Assembly: GCA_018679695.1 (NCBI GenBank)
Contig: JAHHKH010000254.1
Span: 5,307 to 69,306 of the forward strand
DNA from: Maribacter sp.
Lineage (GTDB): Bacteria; Bacteroidota; Bacteroidia; Flavobacteriales; Flavobacteriaceae
Direction: 5' to 3'
Length of the DNA: 64,000 nt
Position numbers and translations under genes: made by a program. The notes below the pieces were generated by a model. That model did no database searches, was not told the DNA's origin, and was given only the letters and a program-made list of their open reading frames with translations. Of the stretch, positions 46,036 through 54,125 are shown one piece after another (the stretch's first letter is position 1; every line of letters begins with the position of its first letter).

Positions 46036-46599
46036 TTGAAAATCATTTCATTTTACAACAACGAGAAGCAACTCATAAAAAAGGCATCTGCTGGGAATCA
46101 AGAGGCCCAGAGGCGAATTTATGATAAGTATGCCCCTAAGATGTTAGGCGTTTGCAGGCAGTACATAAAAGATCTGCAATTTGCTGAAGACGTAATGATC
46201 AACGGTTTTCTTAAAGTTTTCAATAAACTGGACTCATTTAAATTCAAAGGAAGTTTTGAAGGATGGATACGTAGGATAATGATCAATGAGAGCATTTCCC
46301 ATGTTAGAAAACAACAATTTGTCGTCTATGATGATGAATTATATGAACGTAGTAATGCCAATACAGAAACAATTTCGACCGATATGGATGTTGAACATAT
46401 TCAATTGTTGATCGATTCACTACCTGAAGGTTATAAAATGGTATTTGTACTCTATGTTATTGAAGGCTATAAGCACCATGAAATTGCAGATTTATTAGAG
46501 GTGTCGGAAAGCACATCGAAATCACAATTATTCAAGGCAAGGAAGATGTTACAGGAAAAGTTACAGAAACAAAATATCATAGGTTATGGAACCCGATAA
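46036..46599 (+). CDS. RNA polymerase sigma factor, ECF (sigma-70) family
   Basis: A 187-residue extracytoplasmic-function sigma factor. Region 2 is ARRIYDKYAPKMLGVCRQYI-like (AQRRIYDKYAPKMLGV) with FAEDVMINGFLKVFNKLDSF and WIRRIMINESISHVRK. Region 4 is LPEGYKMVFVLYVIEGYKHHEIADLL with the helix-turn-helix VSESTSKSQLFKARKML. It starts with TTG 46036. Its end overlaps the next gene by 14 bases; that gene has one membrane helix and may be its anti-sigma factor. Confidence 0.93.
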   Translation: MKIISFYNNEKQLIKKASAGNQEAQRRIYDKYAPKMLGVCRQYIKDLQFAEDVMINGFLKVFNKLDSFKFKGSFEGWIRRIMINESISHVRKQQFVVYDDELYERSNANTETISTDMDVEHIQLLIDSLPEGYKMVFVLYVIEGYKHHEIADLLEVSESTSKSQLFKARKMLQEKLQKQNIIGYGTR

Positions 46600-47326
46600 A
46601 TTTGAGAAGCACATAAAAAGTAAGTTGAACGAACGGGAGATAAGCCCTTCTAACAATGCATGGGAGAAAATTGCAACCCAACTTGAAACAACTGAAAACC
46701 AGAAATCAAATGCGTTTTTTTGGTATAGTGTTGCAGCGGTTTTTATTGGGATATTGATTGTTACAACGCTTTATTTCAATGCCAAGGTTGATCCTATTGA
46801 TTCGGAAATTCAAATTGTGGATACGCCTAAACAAATTGATGTGGTTCCAGCGAACCAAGAGGTGTTATCCGAAGGGAATATAATGGAAAATCAATTGATC
46901 GAAACCCAAGTTCAACCTGAAAAGCCCACTAAAGACCAGCAGATATATCAGGAAGCGATTGTAATTGCCACTTCTCAAACCCTTAAGCTGGAGGAAACCA
47001 TGGCAAAGGTTGAGAAAAGTGATGCTGAAATCAATGAAAAAGAACAACTTATCGATATGAAGATAGCTGAATTAGTAGCGCAGGTAGATTTATTGGAAAA
47101 TAAGAACCTTTCAATTTCAAATACCGAGATCGATTCACTCTTAAGGGAGGCGCAAAATGAGATATTGGCCGATAAAATCTTCAATCAAGAGGGAAAAGTA
47201 GATGCTATGGCCTTATTGAATGAGGTCGAAGGAGAGCTCGATAAATCGTTTAGAGAACAAATTTTCGAATCCTTAAAAACAGGTTTTCTAAAAGTAAGAA
47301 CCGCGGTCGCTGATCGCAATAATTAA
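46586..47326 (+). CDS. Single-pass membrane protein, candidate anti-sigma factor
   Basis: A 246-residue protein with no recognised family domain. It has a cytoplasmic N-terminal 36 residues (MEPDKFEKHIKSKLNEREI, NNAWEKIATQLE), one membrane helix (NAFFWYSVAAVFIGILIVTTLYF) and a long Glu/Gln/Lys-rich periplasmic part likely to be coiled coil. Overlap with the ECF sigma gene and this topology fit an anti-sigma factor, though no zinc-binding ASD motif is visible. Inference from context. Confidence 0.65.
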   Translation: MEPDKFEKHIKSKLNEREISPSNNAWEKIATQLETTENQKSNAFFWYSVAAVFIGILIVTTLYFNAKVDPIDSEIQIVDTPKQIDVVPANQEVLSEGNIMENQLIETQVQPEKPTKDQQIYQEAIVIATSQTLKLEETMAKVEKSDAEINEKEQLIDMKIAELVAQVDLLENKNLSISNTEIDSLLREAQNEILADKIFNQEGKVDAMALLNEVEGELDKSFREQIFESLKTGFLKVRTAVADRNN

Positions 47327-47413
47327 ATATTCATCAATCAATCAATCATCATTCTTCCATTTACCTCCCCTTTTTTGGAGGGGTGGTAGGGGAAGAAGTT
47401 AAATTAAAGTGTT

Positions 47414-48502
47414 ATGAGAATTATTACCATTTATCTAATTGTGTTCATCGTTTCATTGGTAATTCAAAATGCATCCGCCCAGGAAAACCAGGATTATCAA
47501 CAAAAAATTGAACAGTTAAAAAAGCAAAAAGAACAAATAAGTGAGCAGGAGAAAGAAGCACTTAAAATTGAGGTCGAGGAAATAAACAGGCGGTACGAGA
47601 AAAACCAGATTAGCTATGAAGAGACGAAGGTCCTAAAGGAGTCAGCAGCCAAAAAAAGAGCTTTGAACATTGAGAACCGAATCGCGATTATCGAAAATGA
47701 AATCCTTCTTATGGAGCGTAATGATGGAGACGTTTTGAACGTTGAGGCAGCCGATAGTACAGGAATTTCCGCTTTAGAAATCAATATAGACCTTAAAAGA
47801 GCGGATGGGTCATCAATGCTTTGGGAAAATAGAAGAAGAAGAATGAGAAAAGAGTTGAAATATGATCGAAGAACCTATTCCGATATTGTATTGGCCATAG
47901 GTTTTAATAACGCTTTGATCGATGGCCAAACTCTCAATGATTCGCCCTACAAAATTGGGGGTAGCCGCTTTTTTGAAATGGGTTGGTCATGGCGAACAAG
48001 AGTTTTTGAAAATACCAACTTTGTAAGACTGCATTATGGATTTTCCTTTCAGTTCAATGGTCTTAAACCCAAGGACAATCAATACTTTGTTGTTGAGAAC
48101 GACCAAGTTGAATTGCAGGAATTTGAATATGACTTAAGAAAATCCAAGTTGAGAATGGATAATTTGGTGTTTCCTGTTCATCTGGAATTTGGTCCTTCTA
48201 AATTGCACAAATCCGAAAAGACCATGCGATACTCGTTAACCAATCAATTCCGTTTGGGTATAGGTGCTTATGGCGGATTCAATATGGGAACCCGTCAAAA
48301 ATTAAAATATAACCGTAATGGTGAGAAAGTACAGGACAAACTCAAAAGAGGGTACAACACCAACGATTTGGTTTATGGCTTAAGCGCTTATGTAGGTTTT
48401 GATGGAGTGCTGTTATATGCTAAATACGACCTTAATCCAATTTTCAAAGACGCAGCGATCGAACAGAATAATATCTCACTGGGCCTTCGGTTTGATTTAT
48501 AG
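47414..48502 (+). CDS. Outer-membrane beta-barrel protein with N-terminal coiled coil
   Basis: A 362-residue exported protein, family not recognised. After the signal peptide (MRIITIYLIVFIVSLVIQNASAQ) comes a strongly charged coiled coil of about 80 residues (KIEQLKKQKEQISEQEKEAL, KRALNIENRIAIIENEILL). A barrel-like part (YRKIGGSRFFEMGWSWRTR-type strands, LRLGIGAYGGFNMG-type turns, final NISLGLRFDL) follows. As third gene of the sigma operon it is a likely target or partner of the sigma system. An 87-base spacer with CCTCC/GGAGG inverted bases precedes it. Confidence 0.7.
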   Translation: MRIITIYLIVFIVSLVIQNASAQENQDYQQKIEQLKKQKEQISEQEKEALKIEVEEINRRYEKNQISYEETKVLKESAAKKRALNIENRIAIIENEILLMERNDGDVLNVEAADSTGISALEINIDLKRADGSSMLWENRRRRMRKELKYDRRTYSDIVLAIGFNNALIDGQTLNDSPYKIGGSRFFEMGWSWRTRVFENTNFVRLHYGFSFQFNGLKPKDNQYFVVENDQVELQEFEYDLRKSKLRMDNLVFPVHLEFGPSKLHKSEKTMRYSLTNQFRLGIGAYGGFNMGTRQKLKYNRNGEKVQDKLKRGYNTNDLVYGLSAYVGFDGVLLYAKYDLNPIFKDAAIEQNNISLGLRFDL

Positions 48503-48550
48503 ATAGTACGAATCCTTGGTGTGTTATTCCGAGGATTCACTTTCTATTAC

Positions 48551-48577
48551 ATTCCCGCGAAAGCGGGAATCTTTTTT
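48551..48577 (+). terminator. Terminator after the outer-membrane protein gene
   Basis: ATTCCCGC (48551-48558), loop GAAA, GCGGGAAT (48563-48570), then CTTTTTT. It ends the sigma operon. Confidence 0.92.
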
Positions 48578-48592
48578 CTTCGCATCGAAATC

Positions 48593-48835
48593 TCATCGCA
48601 TCAAGGAATTTTCCATTTCCCTTGTGAATTCCTCTTTGTAGTACACCCTTTTACAATGCGAACATTCAATAACCCTATGCTTTGAGATTTTAAAGAGTTT
48701 TATCCAAAACAGATGGAAATAGTTAGCCTGGATTACTGCGGTGAGGGTATTTGTCTGTCCACAAAAACCACATTTCACATTAGGTAGCTTTTGTATTTCT
48801 TCTTTTCCGGGTCGTGTACCAAAAAATAGTATCAT
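48593..48835 (-). CDS. Zinc-ribbon domain protein
   Basis: An 80-residue protein with two Cys pairs of a zinc ribbon, VKCGFCGQTN (CxxC) and IECSHCKRVYY (CxxC), 30 residues apart with a hydrophobic stretch (ANYFHLFWIKLFKI) between. Small zinc-ribbon proteins like this are common and uncharacterised in Bacteroidota. It is convergent with the outer-membrane protein gene and divergent from dnaG. Confidence 0.8.
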   Translation of the reverse strand: MILFFGTRPGKEEIQKLPNVKCGFCGQTNTLTAVIQANYFHLFWIKLFKISKHRVIECSHCKRVYYKEEFTREMENSLMR

Positions 48836-48902
48836 CAGAATTGATTAGGCTATCTAAGATAAACTAAAATTGCCTATTTTTATTCGCTATTGTGTACTAC
48901 CA

Positions 48903-50882
48903 ATGATTTCAAAATCGACCATAGATAAAGTATATGAAACCGCCCGATTGGAGGAGGTTATCGGTGATTTTGTACAATTGAAAAAGTCAGGTTCCAATTT
49001 TAAGGGATTGAGTCCCTTTACCGATGAACGTACCCCGAGTTTTATGGTTTCCCCAGTAAAACAGATCTGGAAGGACTTTAGCAGTGGCAAGGGCGGTAAT
49101 GTTGTGGCATTTCTTATGGAGCATGAGCATTTCACCTACCCGGAAGCCATTAAATATTTAGCCAAGAAATATAATATCGATGTAGAGGAAACCGAACGTA
49201 CCGATGAACAGAAGCAGGAAGTCAATGAGCGCGAAAGCATGTATTTGGTCTCAGAATTTGCCCAAGGTCATTTTGCCAAAATGTTGTGGGAATCGGAATT
49301 GGGCAAGGCAATTGGTCTCACCTATTTTAAAGAACGTGGTTTTACCGACGAGACTATCAAAAAGTTTGGACTTGGATACTGTTTGGACCAGTGGGATGGT
49401 TTTACAACGACAGCCTTGGCAAAAGGGTATAAGCTTGATTATCTTGAGAAAACAGGGCTAACCATCATTAAGGAAGATGCAAACAACCCTAATAATCCCA
49501 GAAAATTCGATAGGTTCAAGGGTAGGGTCATGTTTCCCATCCATTCCATGAGTGGTCGTGTTCTAGGGTTCGGTGGCCGCATACTTACCAATGATAAAAA
49601 GGCCGCAAAATATTTAAATTCGCCTGAAAGTGAAATTTACCATAAGAGCAAGGTTCTTTATGGTATTTATTTTGCAAAGCAGGCTATAGCGAAAGACGAT
49701 AACTGTTATTTGGTCGAAGGGTATACCGATGTTATCCAGTTGTATCAAAGAGGCATCCATAACGTTGTGGCTTCCAGTGGTACGGCCTTGACACCTGAGC
49801 AAATTAGGCTTATAAATAGGTTGACCAAGAACATCACCGTGTTGTTCGATGGGGATGCTGCAGGCCTGCGTGCCTCGCTTCGGGGTATCGATTTGATTTT
49901 GGAGCAGGGAATGAACGTTAAAGTCTGCACCTTTCCGGAAGGCGAAGACCCGGATAGTTTTGCCAAGAACAATGAACTCGAGGAAATTACACAATATTTA
50001 AAGGATAATTCCAAGGATTTTATCCAATTCAAAGCCTCTTTGCTGGTGAAAGAAGCTGCGAACGACCCTATAAAAAGGGCTGATACAGTTAGGGATATTG
50101 TACATAGCATTTCAAAGATTCCCGATCGCATAAAAAAGGAAATCTACATTCAGGAATGTGCCCAGATCATGAATATATCTGAAGCGGTTTTGTTCAATAC
50201 CTTGGCCCAAATCGGAAAAAAAAACCTTACCGATGCCTCGAAAAAAGTAAAGCAAGAGCACAAGGCTTTCGATGTTGTTAAGAACGAACCTTTACCAGAA
50301 AAGGTTGATATTCAATATGAGTTGGAGCGTAAGATCATAGAACTTTTATTATTGTATGGCAATGAACAAGAAGAATTTGAAGATCTTGTTTTAAAAGAGA
50401 ATGAGGAAGGCGATTTGATTTTAGAACCAGAATCGTTGGAGGCTAAAGTCTATGAAAAAATATACCTAGATCTTCAGGATGATGAAATTGAACTTACTAA
50501 TCCACATTTTAAGAACATTTACTATAAGTTGATCCAAGAATTGAATCACAAGGAAGATTTCGCGATCAACACCTTCATAGCGGAACTGGATCAAGAAATG
50601 ATGGCTGAGATAACGTCTATTTTAATGGAAGAGGAAAAGTACATTTTGCATAACTGGGAGAGCAAGGACATCTATCCAAAAGATAAAAAATTCGGAGTAT
50701 CGCAATTAGTGAGCGAAACAATTTTAACCCTGCGCTGCTACTTGATAAAAAGAAGAATGGAAGCATTACAACATAGTACTTCGGAAAAAATGGGGGATAA
50801 TAGTGAAACGCTGGAGGAGATTATGAACTACCTGCAGTTGAACAAACTATTGAATAAAAAACTGAACAGGGTCTTATCATAA
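48903..50882 (+). CDS. dnaG: DNA primase with degenerate zinc-binding domain
   Basis: Makes RNA primers at the replication fork. I start at ATG 48903 (MISKSTIDKVYETARLEEVIGDF), giving 659 residues. The TOPRIM core is intact (YLVEGYTDVIQLYQ, VASSGTALTPEQIRLI, VLFDGDAAGLRASLRGID) and a C-terminal helicase-binding region follows. The N-terminal CHC2-type domain reads GLSPFTDERTPSF and WKDFSSGKGGN where other primases have Cys-His and Cys-Cys. All four zinc ligands are thus replaced by Ser, Thr, Asp and Ser. Confidence 0.93.
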   Translation: MISKSTIDKVYETARLEEVIGDFVQLKKSGSNFKGLSPFTDERTPSFMVSPVKQIWKDFSSGKGGNVVAFLMEHEHFTYPEAIKYLAKKYNIDVEETERTDEQKQEVNERESMYLVSEFAQGHFAKMLWESELGKAIGLTYFKERGFTDETIKKFGLGYCLDQWDGFTTTALAKGYKLDYLEKTGLTIIKEDANNPNNPRKFDRFKGRVMFPIHSMSGRVLGFGGRILTNDKKAAKYLNSPESEIYHKSKVLYGIYFAKQAIAKDDNCYLVEGYTDVIQLYQRGIHNVVASSGTALTPEQIRLINRLTKNITVLFDGDAAGLRASLRGIDLILEQGMNVKVCTFPEGEDPDSFAKNNELEEITQYLKDNSKDFIQFKASLLVKEAANDPIKRADTVRDIVHSISKIPDRIKKEIYIQECAQIMNISEAVLFNTLAQIGKKNLTDASKKVKQEHKAFDVVKNEPLPEKVDIQYELERKIIELLLLYGNEQEEFEDLVLKENEEGDLILEPESLEAKVYEKIYLDLQDDEIELTNPHFKNIYYKLIQELNHKEDFAINTFIAELDQEMMAEITSILMEEEKYILHNWESKDIYPKDKKFGVSQLVSETILTLRCYLIKRRMEALQHSTSEKMGDNSETLEEIMNYLQLNKLLNKKLNRVLS

Positions 50883-50911
50883 TCCCTATGTTGAAAATTC
50901 AAGAATGAAAA

Positions 50912-50945
50912 TAAAAAACCCCGACCTTTAAGCCAGGGTTTTTAA
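50912..50945 (+). terminator. Terminator after dnaG (probably bidirectional)
   Basis: AAAAACC(C) from about 50912 pairs with GGGTTTTT ending near 50945, with an imperfect middle. It lies between convergent dnaG and the response regulator. Confidence 0.65.
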
Positions 50946-50963
50946 ACACTTGAACTTTTTGGT

Positions 50964-51593
50964 TTAATACAATTCCAAAGCTTTGGCTTGCTGTAACAGG
51001 TCCACCATATTGTCGACGTTCAACTTTTTCATTAAACGTGCCTTGTAGGTGCTCACTGTTTTCTCATTTAAGTTAAGGCCCAGTGCAACATCTTTGTTAC
51101 GTTTTCCGCTGGCCAGTAATTTTAGAACTTCGACTTCCCTGGTTGATAGTTTTCTAAAGAATCTACGGGGTTTCTGCGTCCCTTCATCAAAAGCCAATCG
51201 TTGAGCAAGTTCATTGGTTATGAACATGTTTCCTTCACTAACCTTCTTCACGGCAGCAATGATGTAATCAATATCAGAAGCTTTCGAGAGGTAGCCAAAT
51301 GCCCCAGCCCTTATGGTACTGAGTGCATAGACATCTTCAGATTGCCCACTGTACATTAACACCTTCACATCAGGATATTCTTTTTTGATTCTCCTTAAAG
51401 TGGCGATACCATTGATTTCGGGAATGTCCATTTCTAACATAACCACATCAGGGGAAGTTATCTCCAGCTTGTTAAAAAGCTCGGAAGTAGTTGAAACATC
51501 ATCTACAACTTCAAATCCACTCGCATTGTTCAATACTTGTCTAACTCCCATTCTAATGATAGGATGGTTGTCCGCAATTAGCACTTTAATCAT
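50964..51593 (-). CDS. LuxR/NarL-type response regulator with atypical receiver
   Basis: A 209-residue regulator with an N-terminal receiver and a C-terminal LuxR helix-turn-helix (LSTREVEVLKLLASGKRNKDVA, LNLNEKTVSTYKARLMKKL). In the receiver, the phospho-acceptor position is Glu54 (VVMLEMDIPEING) instead of Asp. The acidic pair is Asp8-Asn9 (LIADNHPIIRMG); the conserved Lys is kept (YLSKAS). Phosphorylation at the usual site is therefore unlikely, and the Glu may mimic the active state. No histidine kinase is adjacent. Target genes unknown. Confidence 0.9.
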   Translation of the reverse strand: MIKVLIADNHPIIRMGVRQVLNNASGFEVVDDVSTTSELFNKLEITSPDVVMLEMDIPEINGIATLRRIKKEYPDVKVLMYSGQSEDVYALSTIRAGAFGYLSKASDIDYIIAAVKKVSEGNMFITNELAQRLAFDEGTQKPRRFFRKLSTREVEVLKLLASGKRNKDVALGLNLNEKTVSTYKARLMKKLNVDNMVDLLQQAKALELY

Positions 51594-51750
51594 TTTGTTA
51601 AATTTTCTAGATAATTTGCCTTTATAGTTGTCTTGAAAAGACTGACATACAATGTAAGATTAAATTATCTAATTTGGTTAACAAAATTCGATTAATTTTA
51701 AACAATACGGCATTATATTCGTTTTATATACTTGATTAATAGTTAAGTGG

Positions 51751-52539
51751 TTACTTCAGTACTTCAGGTATTTCACAAATAGGTATAGGTAACATCTTAT
51801 GTTGGTTTGCCGTATTGAGTTTCTTAAAAATAGCAAAAACCTGTTTCTCACGACCGGTAAAATCATCTACGGTCATTCCTTCATCATTTTTTTGCATGGC
51901 CCACTCCAATTCAGGATAGGAAGCGCCTATTTGATCTTCATCGGTGCGGTCATCACCCCAAAGCCCATCAGTCGGCGGCGCCAGTACAATTTCTTGGTTG
52001 ATTCCTAGGGCTTTCGCAATCCCATAAACCTCAGATTTCAATAGATCTGCTATTGGGCTTAAATCAACACCCCCATCGCCATATTTTGTGTAGAAACCCA
52101 CGCCAAAATCCTCTACCTTATTACCGGTACCTGCCACCAAGTATCCTTTCAGGGCTGCGAAATAATACAAAGTGGTCATTCGTAACCGCGCCCTTGTATT
52201 GGCAAGAGCCATAAAACGTTCTTCCTCATTGGCAATAGGGGGTAAGGCTGCAATCAAATTGTCAAATACCGGTGTTAAGTCAACAGGTTGCCTGTATACA
52301 TTGCCAAATTTTTTCATTAACCATTTTATATGGTTAGCCGCTCTTGTTTCTTGATTTTCAGATTGGTGAATAGGCATTTCAACGCAAAGCAGGTCCAATC
52401 CTGTTTTCGCACATAAAGTTGAAGTAACAGCTGAATCTATGCCGCCAGAGACTCCAATAACAAATCCCTTTATGTTGACGTTATCCGCATAGGCTTTTAA
52501 CCAATTTACAATATGGGTTATTACTTTTTCGGTTTTCAT
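51751..52539 (-). CDS. nadE: NAD+ synthase (ammonia-dependent)
   Basis: Final step of NAD synthesis, amidating deamido-NAD. The 262 residues have the PP-loop GVSGGIDSAVTS, GTGNKVEDFGVGFYTKYGDG and DLLKSEVYGIAKALG. There is no glutaminase domain, so ammonia is the expected nitrogen donor. It is divergent from gldB with a 90-base spacer. Confidence 0.95.
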   Translation of the reverse strand: MKTEKVITHIVNWLKAYADNVNIKGFVIGVSGGIDSAVTSTLCAKTGLDLLCVEMPIHQSENQETRAANHIKWLMKKFGNVYRQPVDLTPVFDNLIAALPPIANEEERFMALANTRARLRMTTLYYFAALKGYLVAGTGNKVEDFGVGFYTKYGDGGVDLSPIADLLKSEVYGIAKALGINQEIVLAPPTDGLWGDDRTDEDQIGASYPELEWAMQKNDEGMTVDDFTGREKQVFAIFKKLNTANQHKMLPIPICEIPEVLK

Positions 52540-52629
52540 GAAAATTGATATTTGGTTAAAACTAGTAACTTTGCCGGATAAAAATAAAACCTTGCTCCAT
52601 AAGATTTAAATTAACAGGATAGAACTTTT

Positions 52630-53586
52630 ATGAGGAAATCATTTTATACAGTTGTTATTGGCGTTTTGATCATTCTCGGATGTGGAAGGGAAAATAAGAT
52701 TCCTGATGAAATATTGAATACCGAGGTAGATCTAAAGGTCTCTAGATTCGATAATGAATTTGCACAGGCAAGCCCAGAGGATATTCCGAAATTAAGAAAG
52801 GCATATCCCTACTTGTTTCCTGCTCCCGATAGTGTATGGGTTGCTAAACTCCAAGACTCGCTTCAATTTGAATTAAGGGAGGAGGTCAGGACTGAATTTG
52901 CCGACTTTGAGAAAGAGTTGGCTGATGTTGAAATGCTCTTTAAGCATATCAAGTATTACTTTCCAAAATATGAAGCTCCTAGAATTATTACGGTTACCAA
53001 TGATGTTGACTATAATAATCGAATCATTTTGGCCGATAGCTTACTGTTCGTAAGCTTGGATAACTACTTGGGCCCCGACCATAAATACTATGGCGGTATG
53101 CAGAATTATATCGCGGCAGATATGAATCGTGATTTTATTATCAGCAATATCGCAAGTGCATTTGCCAATAAAGTTGTGCCGGGACCTAAAGACCGAACAT
53201 TCTTGGCTCGTATGATTTACTATGGCAAGATTTTATATCTTAAGGATAAGCTGATGCCTTTTCATAGCGATGAACAAAAAATCACTTATTCAAAAGACCA
53301 ACTGGCTTGGGCCCAGGCAAATGAGGAGCCTATGTGGCGGCATTTTATAGAACAAGAACTATTGTATAGTACAGATAATAGATTGTCTTTGCGATTTTTG
53401 GATCCAGCCCCATTTTCCAAATTTGGTCTGGAATTGGATAATGAATCCCCAGGGCGATTGGGGCGGTATGTAGGATGGCAAATTGTTCGTTCCTTTATGG
53501 AGAAGAATGAAGTTGACCTACCGCAATTATTGAATTTGTCGGCAGCGGATATTTTTAAGGAATCGAACTATAAACCCAATAAATAA
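52630..53586 (+). CDS. gldB: Gliding motility lipoprotein GldB
   Basis: Lipoprotein required for gliding in Flavobacterium. The 318 residues begin MRKSFYTVVIGVLIILGCG with a lipobox cysteine at residue 18 and continue with VDLKVSRFDNEFAQA, LRKAYPYLFP and FKHIKYYFPKYEAPRI, as in GldB proteins. The gldC gene follows 3 bases later, the same order as in Flavobacterium. This supports the family assignment of the organism. The mechanism of GldB is not known. Confidence 0.93.
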   Translation: MRKSFYTVVIGVLIILGCGRENKIPDEILNTEVDLKVSRFDNEFAQASPEDIPKLRKAYPYLFPAPDSVWVAKLQDSLQFELREEVRTEFADFEKELADVEMLFKHIKYYFPKYEAPRIITVTNDVDYNNRIILADSLLFVSLDNYLGPDHKYYGGMQNYIAADMNRDFIISNIASAFANKVVPGPKDRTFLARMIYYGKILYLKDKLMPFHSDEQKITYSKDQLAWAQANEEPMWRHFIEQELLYSTDNRLSLRFLDPAPFSKFGLELDNESPGRLGRYVGWQIVRSFMEKNEVDLPQLLNLSAADIFKESNYKPNK

Positions 53587-53589
53587 AAA

Positions 53590-53925
53590 ATGGCAAAGTT
53601 GCATACATCGGAAATTAAATTAAAGGTGGGATTGGACGAGAACCGGATTCCAGAAAAATTAACTTGGTCTGCCGAAGATGGCGGAATCAAAAATGAGGAT
53701 GCCAAGGCCATGTTACTGTCTGTTTGGGATAGCACTAATAAAGAATCCCTTAAAATTGATCTTTGGACCAAGGATATGCCAGTAGATGAAATGAAAATCT
53801 TTTTTCATCAAACATTGATCTCTTTGTCCGATACTTTTATGAAGGCTACACAAGATGAAAAAATGACGGCCACCATGAAGGATTTCTGTGACTATTTTGC
53901 CGAAAAGTTAGACCTTAAAGGCTAA
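53590..53925 (+). CDS. gldC: Gliding motility protein GldC
   Basis: A 111-residue cytoplasmic protein: KLHTSEIKLKVGLDENRIPEKLTW, then SAEDGGIKNEDAKAMLLSVWDS, with a C-terminal helical part. It matches GldC, which is needed for efficient gliding. Found directly behind gldB, as in known gliding Flavobacteria. Biochemical role unknown. Confidence 0.92.
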   Translation: MAKLHTSEIKLKVGLDENRIPEKLTWSAEDGGIKNEDAKAMLLSVWDSTNKESLKIDLWTKDMPVDEMKIFFHQTLISLSDTFMKATQDEKMTATMKDFCDYFAEKLDLKG

Positions 53926-54125
53926 CGGTATTTTATTAATTGATGCTGAATAGTATTGAAATTTTGCTGTAATGGGGGATTTTTTTTAAGGTATTCCCAA
54001 AAATTCGACATCCGAATCCGAAATCTAGAATTTATTTAAGTTTAGGAACTATTCAGTGCCTAGTTTTTAAGCATATGTAGTACTTTTGGGGCTTAATTAA
54101 GTGCTACGATAAACGAGCAACAAAA

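Noticed and set aside
47340..47395. CAATCAATCAATC run and CCTCC/GGAGG inverted bases before the outer-membrane protein gene
   Set aside because: Too short for a repeat element and no second copy seen; the stem has T in the loop rather than after it, so it is not a normal terminator.
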